NCBI GenBank assembly: GCA_002360555.1
Contig: DEQS01000111.1
Location: 7,048-39,600 of the forward strand
Direction: 5' to 3'
Origin: Chloracidobacterium sp. UBA3360
Lineage (GTDB): Bacteria > Acidobacteriota > Blastocatellia > Pyrinomonadales > Pyrinomonadaceae
Length of the DNA stretch: 32,553 nucleotides
Shown one piece after another: positions 15,658 through 23,554 of the stretch. The position numbers were made by a program, and so were the translations under genes. The notes beneath the pieces were generated by a model. It did not search any database, had not been told where the DNA came from, and saw only the letters and a program-made list of their open reading frames with translations. Each line of letters begins with the position of its first letter. Position 1 is the first letter of the stretch.

Positions 15658-16472
15658 TAAAAAAGTCTAAAATCTGTCCAAATGCCCATTGAGCACATCC
15701 GCACATAAAAATCCGAAAATCCGACCCAGAACAAACTGCACCACGCAAAGAGCATATGCCGTGTGTTCAGACGGCTTACAAATTGATAGATCTTGTACCT
15801 CGCGGCGCGTTTTGAGAGTTCATCAAAACGCCCGGCGACCAGATGACGCAGGCTGTGGCAGCCTAGCGTGTATGAACCAAGCAGGATGACGTTCAACGTC
15901 AGGACGATCGTGCCGACACCGATGCCGAAATGTTTTTTGCCGTCGGGGCCGAGAAAGAACATTGCGTGAATCGCGTCGTATGCGAGGATCACCAGAAATA
16001 CGAGAGCGAGATACAAAAAATACCGATGGGCATTTTGCAGAATGAGCGGCAATTTCTTTTCGCCGCGATATTTGTGACGGGGTTCGCCGACAGCACAGCC
16101 CGGCGGGTCAGCCCAAAATGCCTTGTAATAGGCACCGCGATAGTAATAACAAGTAAAACGAAATCCGCCCGGAGCCCACAGTATCAGCATCGCGGGGGTC
16201 ATCATCAGGATCTTTGGTATCCAGCTTGGCCAGCCTCCGAGCCACGCGTGATCCGTGAGCGGCTGTCCGGCGGCTTCCCAGATGAGCGGCGAATACATTG
16301 GCGAGATGTACGGGCCAAATGAGTAATGCTGCCCTTGGAAAGCTGCCCAAGTCGAATATACGATAAATGCCGAAAACCCAAGAAAAGTCAGCACAGATGG
16401 TATCCACCACCCGTCTTTTCTCATCGTCTCGCCAAAACCGCGTCGCGTAATTTGAACCAGATTTGCCGCCAT
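15657..16472 (-). CDS. sdhC: Succinate dehydrogenase membrane anchor (Sdh1-like, five TM)
   Basis: A 271-residue membrane subunit expected to hold the SdhAB dimer and the quinone site. About five hydrophobic segments are visible, near residues 27-45, 92-108, 150-172, 185-205 and 238-258. The conserved inner stretch DPPGCAVGEPRHKYRGEKKLP followed by LILQNAHRYFLYLALVF matches the single large anchor of the actinobacterial Sdh1 type rather than the paired SdhC/SdhD anchors of enterobacteria. Histidines in NAHRYF, AIHAMFF and CHSLRH are possible heme or quinone ligands. It is the first gene of the operon, 47 bp downstream of a TTGACT-17-TAAAAC promoter. Confidence 0.88.
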   Translation of the reverse strand: MAANLVQITRRGFGETMRKDGWWIPSVLTFLGFSAFIVYSTWAAFQGQHYSFGPYISPMYSPLIWEAAGQPLTDHAWLGGWPSWIPKILMMTPAMLILWAPGGFRFTCYYYRGAYYKAFWADPPGCAVGEPRHKYRGEKKLPLILQNAHRYFLYLALVFLVILAYDAIHAMFFLGPDGKKHFGIGVGTIVLTLNVILLGSYTLGCHSLRHLVAGRFDELSKRAARYKIYQFVSRLNTRHMLFAWCSLFWVGFSDFYVRMCSMGIWTDFRLF

Positions 16473-16518
16473 AAGCCAGCTATTTTGCCCTTAAATTATT
16501 GCTTTGAAATCAGATATT

Positions 16519-16547
16519 GTTTTACGCGAAATCACACATCAAGTCAA
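16519..16547 (-). promoter_or_regulatory. Promoter of the sdhCAB operon
   Basis: On the minus strand, TTGACT (16547-16542), a 17-bp spacer and TAAAAC (16524-16519). The start point would be near 16512, giving a leader of about 40 nt to the sdhC ATG. The spacer contains a TGTGA half-site without a matching second half. Confidence 0.5.
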
Positions 16548-16580
16548 ATAAAATCGTATTTTCAGCCCGTTTGAGCGTAA

Positions 16581-16608
16581 CTGACAGCTATTAGCTGATA
16601 GCTGTCAG
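16581..16608. repeat. Perfect palindrome built of AGCTGA/CAGC words (after malQ)
   Basis: CTGACAGCTAT (16581-16591) and its exact inverse (16598-16608) flank a TAGCTG loop; nearby AGCTG copies extend the word pattern. It begins 6 bp after the malQ stop on the minus strand. No T-run follows, so it is not a classical intrinsic terminator. Confidence 0.8.
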
Positions 16609-16614
16609 CTGTTT

Positions 16615-18099
16615 TTAACATCGACCAAATGTTTCAGTCAGGTCTTTTAATTTTTCCAAAGCATAATTGGGGATCTCGCTGAGCCGCCATTCCCAATTGC
16701 CGCTTGCGGTCGCCGGAGTGTTCATCCGCGAATTGCTATCGAGCCCGAGCAGGTCCTGAGCCGGGATAATTGCCGTGTCTGCGACCGAGGCGAGAGCCGC
16801 TCGGATCAGATCCCAATGGACGTTACGCCCCGAGATCTGCAGATATTTGCGGCAATGTGTTTTTACATTTTTTGGTGCCGACGCGTACCAACCGGCGGTC
16901 GTATCGTTGTCGTGGGTGCCCGTGTAGGCGACGCAGTTTTGCGGATAACTGTGCGGCAGATCGCGGTTGTAAGCATCGCCGCCAAACGCATATTGCAGTA
17001 TCCGCATACCGGGAAAGCCAAACTCGTCACGCAAAGCCTCGACCTCGGGCGTGAGCGAACCGAGATCCTCGGCGATGACGGGCAGATGCCCGATACGAGA
17101 TCTGAGCATGGTGAAGAATTCGCGTCCCGGCACGCTTGCCCAGCTGCCGTTTTCTGCGGTTTTGTCGCCGCCGGGCACTTCCCAGTGGCGGACAAAGCCG
17201 ATGAAATGATCGAGCCTGACGGCATCGGTCATTCGCAGTGCAAATGCAATTCGTGCGACCCACCAACCAAAATCGAGCACACGCATCGCGTCCCAATCGT
17301 AGATAGGATTGCCCCAGAGCTGGCCCGTCTTGGAAAAATAATCGGGCGGCACACCGGCGACGACCTTTGGGCTGCCGTCGGCATTGAGTTTGAACAGCTC
17401 CTGATTACACCAGACATCCGCCGAATCGTGAGCGACAAAGATCGGGATGTCGCCGATGATCGACACGCCGTTGTCACCCGCGTATTTTTTCAAAGCGGCC
17501 CACTGGCGAAAAAAGAGAAATTGAGCAAACTTTTCGGCCTGTATCTCGCGGGCAAGCTGCGAACCGATGGTCGCGATCGCCGTTTTGTCACGCCGACGAA
17601 GAGGTTCAGCCCAGGCGTTCCAAGGCGTGTCGTTATGCGAAGTTTTCACAGCCCGAAAGATCGCGTAATCGCCGAGCCACCAAAAATTTTCGCTACAAAA
17701 CGCGTCGTACTCGTCGCGAAGAGAGGTACTGCCACTTGAACGGAAAGTCGCAAATGCCTCAGCGAGCATCGCGGTCTTCCATTCAATGACTTTTTCAAAA
17801 TCTACCCGTTCGGATGGAAATTTTGGAGTCGAAGCGAGAGTGTCTTCTGAAATCAGACCGTCGTCGGCAAGCGTTTCAGGCGAGATGAGCAGCGTGTTCC
17901 CGGCAAATGCCGAATATAGAGAATAAGGCGAGTTGCCGTGCCCGGGCGGCCCAAGTGGCAGTATTTGCCAATACGTCTGCCCGGCTTTTTTTAGCAGATC
18001 GACAAACTCAAATGCCGCAGAACCAAGGTCGCCGATGCCATACGGCCCCGGCAGGGACGTTGGATGTAGGAGAACTCCGCTGGCTCTTTGTGAACTCAT
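16615..18099 (-). CDS. malQ: 4-alpha-glucanotransferase (amylomaltase)
   Basis: GH77 enzyme that transfers alpha-1,4-glucan chains between maltodextrins or glycogen breakdown products. The family opening GVLLHPTSLPGPYGIGDLG is at residues about 8-26. The nucleophile Asp is in VRLDHFIGF, the acid/base Glu in VIAEDLGSL and the stabilising Asp in GTHDNDTTAGWY. At 494 aa it is the compact bacterial form without N-terminal extension. I start at ATG 18099 (MSSQRASG); a TTG two codons earlier is possible, and AGGT lies upstream. No glycogen genes are adjacent; it stands divergently from allB across about 70 bp and is followed by a palindrome. Confidence 0.96.
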   Translation of the reverse strand: MSSQRASGVLLHPTSLPGPYGIGDLGSAAFEFVDLLKKAGQTYWQILPLGPPGHGNSPYSLYSAFAGNTLLISPETLADDGLISEDTLASTPKFPSERVDFEKVIEWKTAMLAEAFATFRSSGSTSLRDEYDAFCSENFWWLGDYAIFRAVKTSHNDTPWNAWAEPLRRRDKTAIATIGSQLAREIQAEKFAQFLFFRQWAALKKYAGDNGVSIIGDIPIFVAHDSADVWCNQELFKLNADGSPKVVAGVPPDYFSKTGQLWGNPIYDWDAMRVLDFGWWVARIAFALRMTDAVRLDHFIGFVRHWEVPGGDKTAENGSWASVPGREFFTMLRSRIGHLPVIAEDLGSLTPEVEALRDEFGFPGMRILQYAFGGDAYNRDLPHSYPQNCVAYTGTHDNDTTAGWYASAPKNVKTHCRKYLQISGRNVHWDLIRAALASVADTAIIPAQDLLGLDSNSRMNTPATASGNWEWRLSEIPNYALEKLKDLTETFGRC

Positions 18100-18171
18100 T
18101 TTCAATTACCTATTATGCTTTTTTTCTCCGTGCGGTAAAACGAGCCGTTTGGCGCTATCATCTTTTCCAGT

Positions 18172-19518
18172 ATGACCGATCTGATTATTCGCAGCCGCCG
18201 TGTCTTTACGCCCCTAATTACGGGCGAGGCGTCGGTACATATCGCCGATGGCAAGATCGTTGCCGTTCGCGAATGGGCAGATGTCCCTGCTGGTGTCGAA
18301 CTCGTCGATGCCGGGAATTCAGTAGTGATGCCGGGGAATGTCGATGCTCACGTTCACGTCAATGAGCCCGGCCGCACCGAATGGGAAGGTTACGACACCG
18401 CGACAAAAGCGGCCGCAGCCGGAGGCGTGACGACGATCGTTGATATGCCGCTCAACAGCATCCCGCCGACAACGACTCTTGCCGGGTTTGAAGAAAAGCT
18501 CGATGCGGCGGCAGGGAAATGCACTGTAGATGTCGCGTTTTGGGGCGGTGTTGTACCCGGAAATACGGCGGAACTTGAGCCCCTCGTTGAGCGAGGCGTT
18601 CGTGGATTTAAGTGTTTTTTGATCCACTCCGGCGTTGACGAATTTCCGCATGTGACCGAGTCCGATCTGCGGATCGCAATGCCTGAGATCGCACGGCTTG
18701 ATTCGGTGCTACTCGTCCACGCTGAGGTTCCGGGGCCGATCTATGCAGCGGCTGAGTCGCTCACCGGGCTTGATCCACGAGAATACGATACTTTTTTACG
18801 CTCGCGCCCGTGCGCGGCGGAAAATGAGGCGATTGCTCAGATGATCGAGCTGTCGCGTGAGACGCGGTGCCGGACGCATATCGTTCATCTGTCATCTGCC
18901 GAGGCCCTGCCGATGCTGCGGCAAGCAAAGGCGGACGGTGTTCCAATCACCGCTGAAACGTGTCCGCATTACCTGACATTTGCCGCCGAAGATGTGCCTG
19001 ACGGAGCGACGCATTTCAAATGCTGCCCGCCGGTGCGTCAACTCGAAAACCGCGAAAAGCTGTGGGACGCGATAGCTGACGGAACAATAGATATGGTCGT
19101 GTCCGACCACTCGCCATGCACGCCTGCGTTAAAATTGCAGGAAAGCGGCGATTTTATGGACGCGTGGGGCGGTATTTCGGCTTTGCAATTTGGATTGCCC
19201 GTAATGTGGACAAATCTAAGAACGCGAGGGCTCGGCTTAGCCGATCTGACGCGGCTGATGTCTGCGGCTCCGGCGAAGCGTGCCGGACTCGACAGCCACA
19301 AGGGAAAGCTCGCCGCTGGTTACGACGCCGATATCGTCATATGGAAACCGGACGAGCAATTCACCGTCGTGCCCGAACTGATCCAGCATCGTCACAAACT
19401 AACGCCGTATTCGGGACGTGAACTTTTTGGCAAGATCGAAGCTACAATTGTCGGCGGCAGGAAAGTGTTTGAAAACGGGCAGTTTGGCGGTGAGAAATTT
19501 GGTAAACTGCTGACATAA
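18172..19518 (+). CDS. allB: Allantoinase
   Basis: Zinc amidohydrolase that opens allantoin to allantoate, in the cytoplasm. It belongs to the dihydroorotase/hydantoinase family; HVHVNEPGRTEWEG, with the metal ligands His60 and His62, is characteristic of allantoinase rather than dihydroorotase. The bridging carbamylated Lys is in GFKCFLIHSG; further ligands are His in LVHAEVPG and HIVHLSS, and Asp in VSDHSPCTP. Length 448 aa is typical. First gene of a six-gene purine catabolic run; alc starts only 4 bp after its stop. A TATCAT at 18156-18161 may be the -10 box, but no convincing -35 was found. Confidence 0.95.
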   Translation: MTDLIIRSRRVFTPLITGEASVHIADGKIVAVREWADVPAGVELVDAGNSVVMPGNVDAHVHVNEPGRTEWEGYDTATKAAAAGGVTTIVDMPLNSIPPTTTLAGFEEKLDAAAGKCTVDVAFWGGVVPGNTAELEPLVERGVRGFKCFLIHSGVDEFPHVTESDLRIAMPEIARLDSVLLVHAEVPGPIYAAAESLTGLDPREYDTFLRSRPCAAENEAIAQMIELSRETRCRTHIVHLSSAEALPMLRQAKADGVPITAETCPHYLTFAAEDVPDGATHFKCCPPVRQLENREKLWDAIADGTIDMVVSDHSPCTPALKLQESGDFMDAWGGISALQFGLPVMWTNLRTRGLGLADLTRLMSAAPAKRAGLDSHKGKLAAGYDADIVIWKPDEQFTVVPELIQHRHKLTPYSGRELFGKIEATIVGGRKVFENGQFGGEKFGKLLT

Positions 19519-19522
19519 AAAT

Positions 19523-20500
19523 ATGGATTTTACCCAACTGATCGACCTCGCATCCGAAAAACTCGGCGGTACTGTTTTGTACGCCAATGACGATTTTTTT
19601 GCGCCGAAAGAAAATCTGATCAAGCCCGCCGCTCCCGTTTGGAAAGAAGGGCTATACACGGATGACGGCAAATGGATGGACGGCTGGGAATCCCGCCGCC
19701 GCCGCTCGCCCCGTTTGGAAGAGCCGTTTGACTGGTGCGTGATCCGTTTGGGTATGCCGGGTGAGATTAACGGCGTTGTCGTTGATACGGCGTATTTTAA
19801 GGGCAATTTTCCGTCGCATTGCTCGCTTGATGCTTGCACGGTTGACGGCCATCCGGATATTGCTCAGTTGCTCGATGCGTCAACACAGTGGAAAGAGGTA
19901 TTGCCGCTATCGGCACTCGAGGGCGACTCGCAAAATAAATTTGAGATCGCCGAGACGGGGCGTGTGACGCATCTGAGGTTTAAGATCTACCCCGATGGCG
20001 GTGTTGCCCGACTGCGTGTTCATGGCAAAGTGCTGCCTGACTGGGACGCTTTGCGCAGACGCAACACCGAGATCGATCTGGCGGCGGCTGAAAACGGCGG
20101 GGATGTTTTTGTTGCTAGCAACGAGTTTTTTGGCCACCGGCAGAATTTGATAATGCCGGGATTAGCGCATGATATGAGCGACGGTTGGGAGACACGCCGC
20201 CGCCGCGGGCCGGGTCACGATTGGTGCATCGTCAGGCTTGGGGCAAAGGGAACTATTACGCGGGTCGAGGTCGATACGTCGTTCTTTCGCGGCAATTATC
20301 CCGAAAGTTGCATGCTTGAGGGCGGTGACGGGACCGAGTGGCGTGAGCTGCTGCCCATGTCGAAATTACAAGCACATACAAAACACATCTTTATAGACAT
20401 AGACGGCCTTGCCGACCTTGGCCCGGTGACAAATGTCAGATTTAACATTTACCCCGACGGCGGCGTCAGCCGTCTGCGGCTTTTCGGCAGGATAGCTTGA
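19523..20500 (+). CDS. alc: Allantoicase
   Basis: Hydrolyses allantoate to ureidoglycolate and urea. The protein consists of two allantoicase repeats: residues about 10-170 and 185-322. Each contains a GWE-(S/T)-RRRR-x-P/G-x...(D/H)DWC-(I/V)-(V/I)RLG core and ends with the (F/N)-x-IYPDGG-(V)-(A/S)RLR jelly-roll strand. Length of 325 aa is typical of the family. The choice of allantoicase rather than allantoate amidohydrolase means the pathway here should make ureidoglycolate directly. Packed between allB (4-bp gap) and uraD (4-bp TTGA overlap). Confidence 0.95.
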   Translation: MDFTQLIDLASEKLGGTVLYANDDFFAPKENLIKPAAPVWKEGLYTDDGKWMDGWESRRRRSPRLEEPFDWCVIRLGMPGEINGVVVDTAYFKGNFPSHCSLDACTVDGHPDIAQLLDASTQWKEVLPLSALEGDSQNKFEIAETGRVTHLRFKIYPDGGVARLRVHGKVLPDWDALRRRNTEIDLAAAENGGDVFVASNEFFGHRQNLIMPGLAHDMSDGWETRRRRGPGHDWCIVRLGAKGTITRVEVDTSFFRGNYPESCMLEGGDGTEWRELLPMSKLQAHTKHIFIDIDGLADLGPVTNVRFNIYPDGGVSRLRLFGRIA

Positions 20501-21021
20501 GCTTTGAGATCTACAAAAATCTTGCTTGGCTAAACGGCCTCCCGCGTGCGGAGGCTGAGCAGGTGTTTTTGGATTGTTGCGGCTCGACAGAGTGGGCAAG
20601 CCGGATGGCCGCATCGCGTCCGTTCCCGATCCTTGAGAATTTGTACGCGGCGGCGGCGGATATATGGTTCTCATTGCCGCCCGCCGATCACCTTGAGGCG
20701 TTTGCCACTCACCCTCAGATCGGTTCAAATAAGCCTGCACCTTCGCAAAAAAAGCGCGCCGGCGACTGGTCGGCCGGTGAGCAATCTGGTGTTAGCAATG
20801 CTGCGGACAGCGTACGCGAACAATTAGCTGATGCTAACCGCTTGTATAAGAATAAGTTCGGGTTTATATTTATCGTATACGCAAGCGGGAAAACAGCTGA
20901 TGAGATGCTGGCGATTTGCCGGGCACGACTGGGCAACTCGGTTGAGACCGAACTAAAGATCGCGGCTGAGGAGCAGCACAAAATAACCGAGATTAGATTG
21001 AATAAATTACTGGAAAAATGA
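20497..21021 (+). CDS. uraD: OHCU decarboxylase
   Basis: Converts 2-oxo-4-hydroxy-4-carboxy-5-ureidoimidazoline to S-allantoin, the third step after uricase and HIU hydrolase. The 174-residue all-helical protein shows the family marks: FATHPQIGS with the catalytic His, SAGEQSGV, and a YKNKFGFIFIVYASGKT block, then RLGNSVETELKIAAEEQHKI. The start is TTG 20497, which overlaps the alc stop as TTGA and is the only start that keeps the N-terminal helix. The stop overlaps the uraH ATG (ATGA), so all three genes are translationally coupled. Confidence 0.93.
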   Translation: MSFEIYKNLAWLNGLPRAEAEQVFLDCCGSTEWASRMAASRPFPILENLYAAAADIWFSLPPADHLEAFATHPQIGSNKPAPSQKKRAGDWSAGEQSGVSNAADSVREQLADANRLYKNKFGFIFIVYASGKTADEMLAICRARLGNSVETELKIAAEEQHKITEIRLNKLLEK

Positions 21022-21362
21022 GCGCGATAACAACACACATTTTAGATACTTCCACGGGCAAACCAGGTGCCGGTATCCCTGTCGTACTCGAACGCAAAAC
21101 ACATGCGTCAGGGTGGCAGGACATAGCCGACGGTATTACCGACGTTGACGGCCGCGTCAGTGATTTTATTGCGGTCGGCGATGTTTTTTTGCCGGGCCAT
21201 TATAGGTTGATATTCGAGACCGGGGCTTATTATCTGCTCAGTAATATAGAATGCTTTTTCCCGCAGATCACCGTAAGTTTTGTGGTAAAAGACCCGACCC
21301 AGCATTTTCATGTGCCGCTGCTGCTGAGTCCTTTTGGCTATTCGACATATCGGGGAAGCTAA
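21018..21362 (+). CDS. uraH: 5-hydroxyisourate hydrolase (transthyretin-like)
   Basis: Opens 5-hydroxyisourate, the direct uricase product, to OHCU. The 114-residue transthyretin-fold protein has the family N-terminus ITTHILDTSTGKPGAGIPV with the active-site His, a conserved Arg in DGRVSDF, a C-terminal HFHVPLLLSPFGYSTYRGS, and the diagnostic terminal YRGS. No signal peptide. It overlaps uraD by 4 bp and precedes the uricase by one base, exactly the enzymes whose unstable intermediates would need to be handed on rapidly. Confidence 0.97.
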   Translation: MSAITTHILDTSTGKPGAGIPVVLERKTHASGWQDIADGITDVDGRVSDFIAVGDVFLPGHYRLIFETGAYYLLSNIECFFPQITVSFVVKDPTQHFHVPLLLSPFGYSTYRGS

Positions 21363-21363
21363 T

Positions 21364-22209
21364 ATGCCCGTCAAGATCGTCCACGACAACTACGGTAAAT
21401 CGCGTGTTCGTCTGATGAAGGTCGAGCGGCACGGGGATCATCACGAACTGCAAAATATCAATGTCAAGATCGCACTCGAGGGTGATTTTGACAGCATCCA
21501 TCTCGAGGGCGACAATGCGCAATGCTTGCCGACTGACACGATGAAAAACACGGTCTATGCTCTCGCAGCACAGACCGACAAGATCGAAGAGATCGAGTGT
21601 TTTGGGCTGCGGCTCGCACGGCATTTTTTATCCAATAATCCGCAAGTTTCGCGTGTCTCGATCAATATCATCGAGCATAAATACACTCGCATACCGGTGG
21701 GCGGCGAGCCGCACGAGCATTCGTTCACTAAGAGCGGCGGCGAAAAACGTACGACCTCGGTACTGGCTACGCGCGAGGGCGAATCCGTCGAATCCGGCCT
21801 CGAAGACCTGACCGTTATAAAGACCACAAAATCCGGTTTTGCGGGCTTTATGAAAGACAGATACACTTTTTTGCCGGAGGTGGACGACCGTATTTTTTGC
21901 ACCTCGGTCAAAGCTAATTGGCGATATTCAAACTGCGAAGCCGCGACCGAAGAGCTGTGGAACAGCGTCCGCGGCACCATCCTCGAAACATTTGCGACGC
22001 ACGACAGCCTGTCTGTCCAGCATACTTTATACGCGATGGGCGAAGCCGTATTGTCAAAACACGCCGACGTTTCCGAGATCGCTTTTTCGCTGCCGAATAT
22101 CCACTGTCTGCCTGTCGATGTGACGAGGTTTGGCGAGGAAGAAAAGCACGCGATCTTTCTACCGACCGAAGAGCCGCACGGGCTGATCGAGGCACGGCTT
22201 TCGCGATGA
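21364..22209 (+). CDS. Urate oxidase (uricase)
   Basis: Cofactor-free oxidase of urate to 5-hydroxyisourate, using O2 and giving H2O2. The 281-residue two T-fold domain protein shows LPTDTMKNTVYALA with the catalytic Thr and Lys region of the first domain, the second-domain PVGGEPHEHSFTKSGG, and the urate-binding SVQHTLYAMGEAVL with the conserved Gln, followed by NIHCLPVD. I use ATG 21364 (MPVKIVHDNYGKSRVRLMKV); an upstream in-frame ATG at 21334 lies inside uraH. Requires O2, so this operon is aerobic. No catalase or xanthine dehydrogenase is in the window. Confidence 0.96.
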   Translation: MPVKIVHDNYGKSRVRLMKVERHGDHHELQNINVKIALEGDFDSIHLEGDNAQCLPTDTMKNTVYALAAQTDKIEEIECFGLRLARHFLSNNPQVSRVSINIIEHKYTRIPVGGEPHEHSFTKSGGEKRTTSVLATREGESVESGLEDLTVIKTTKSGFAGFMKDRYTFLPEVDDRIFCTSVKANWRYSNCEAATEELWNSVRGTILETFATHDSLSVQHTLYAMGEAVLSKHADVSEIAFSLPNIHCLPVDVTRFGEEEKHAIFLPTEEPHGLIEARLSR

Positions 22210-22216
22210 TCTCTTT

Positions 22217-23554
22217 ATGACCACATCTCTTTCTGCCGAATCATTTGACAAAATAACGGGCCGTTTGCGGCTCGCGATGGCCGGATTTTCGAAACGCTAT
22301 CCCGGCGAGACCGGACGGCGACAGCCCGTGCATACCGTCTATGGCGGGGCACATCTTTTCAAATCGGACACTGCGATGCGGCTTGGTCAATTGGCCGTCA
22401 GGTCGTTTGAAACGTTCGCACCCGATGTCGGTTCGTTTGCCGCGGCATTAGATCTGCCAGCAAACATGGCCGAAACGATCTATGCGCGCGTCGGCGAAAA
22501 GCTTGGCCGCGAGGCGGTCGAGGATTTTCGCATTGATTTTGAGGATGGCTACGGCACGCGGCCCGACGCCGAAGAAGATGGCCATGTTATCGCCGCCGCC
22601 GGTGAGGTTGCCAAAGGCATGGCTGCCGGCACGCTCTCGCCGTTTATCGGCATTCGGATCAAAACATTTTCCGATGAGTTGATGAGCCGCAGTATCCGCA
22701 CGCTCGACCTGTTTTTGACGACGCTCATCGCCAAAACGGGCGGCGTGCTGCCGGAAAACTTCGTCGTCACTTTGCCAAAGATCGTCACGCCGGAGCAGGT
22801 GCGAGCCCTCGTCAGCATATTTGACGAGCTCGAGCCAAAGTTGCGGCTAGCACCCGGCACTCTCAAGATGGAGATGATGATCGAGACGACCCAATCGATC
22901 ATCGCTGCCGACGGCGAGGTCGGTATGCCCAAGATGCTCGAGGCTGCGCAAGGTCGTTGCACGGCGGCACATTTTGGCACGTACGACTATACAGCGAGCT
23001 GTTCGATCACAGCCGCCTATCAGGATATGCTGCATCCGGCGTGCGATTTTGCACGTCACATGATGCAGGTCTCGTTTGGTGGCACAGGTGTATGGCTTTC
23101 TGACGGTGCGACCAACATCATGCCCGTCGCCCCAAATCGGGGTGAAAATTTGACGGCAGAGCAGATCGCCGAGAATAACGCAGTAGTCCATCGGGCGTGG
23201 AAACTCCACTACGATCATTGCCGACACTCTTTGGCAAATGCCTTTTATCAGGGTTGGGACCTGCACCCCGGACAATTGCCAACCCGTTACGCCGCTGTAT
23301 TTACTTTCTTTCTCGAGGGGTTAGACGCGGCAAGTGAACGCCTACGAAACTTTGTCGAAAAAGCCGCACAGGCTACGCTTGTCGGTGACGTTTTTGACGA
23401 CGCCGCAACCGGACAGGGATTGTTGAATTATTTTCTGCGGGCAATAAATTGCGGAGCGATCACCGAAGCCGAGGCAACCGAGCGGACAAGCATTACACTC
23501 GACGAACTCCGCTCAGGCTCATTTGTAAAAATACTCAAAAATCGTCAGACCTGA
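22217..23554 (+). CDS. DUF6986-type CitE/HpcH-like aldolase-lyase of the purine operon
   Basis: A 445-residue TIM-barrel protein of the HpcH/HpaI-CitE superfamily (these are sometimes auto-annotated as phosphoenolpyruvate kinase, without basis that I know of). Motifs in CitE order are FRIDFEDGYG (acidic metal region), MEMMIETTQSI (second metal Glu), AAHFGTYDYTAS, and GWDLHPGQL, which matches the G-x-x-(I/L)HP-x-Q signature. Superfamily members join or split C2/C3 units such as glyoxylate with acetyl-CoA or pyruvate. It follows the uricase gene by 7 bp and overlaps usp tail-to-tail by 10 bp. Since allantoicase gives ureidoglycolate and no ureidoglycolate lyase is present, ureidoglycolate or glyoxylate is an attractive substrate; this is inference. 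It is longer than CitE (about 300 aa) and the extra helices need explaining. Confidence 0.75.
   Translation: MTTSLSAESFDKITGRLRLAMAGFSKRYPGETGRRQPVHTVYGGAHLFKSDTAMRLGQLAVRSFETFAPDVGSFAAALDLPANMAETIYARVGEKLGREAVEDFRIDFEDGYGTRPDAEEDGHVIAAAGEVAKGMAAGTLSPFIGIRIKTFSDELMSRSIRTLDLFLTTLIAKTGGVLPENFVVTLPKIVTPEQVRALVSIFDELEPKLRLAPGTLKMEMMIETTQSIIAADGEVGMPKMLEAAQGRCTAAHFGTYDYTASCSITAAYQDMLHPACDFARHMMQVSFGGTGVWLSDGATNIMPVAPNRGENLTAEQIAENNAVVHRAWKLHYDHCRHSLANAFYQGWDLHPGQLPTRYAAVFTFFLEGLDAASERLRNFVEKAAQATLVGDVFDDAATGQGLLNYFLRAINCGAITEAEATERTSITLDELRSGSFVKILKNRQT

Noticed and set aside
16816..17739. Plus-strand ORF of 307 codons opposite malQ
   Set aside because: Antisense shadow of the GH77 gene; composition rich in Arg/Val as expected from the opposite frame, with no ribosome site.
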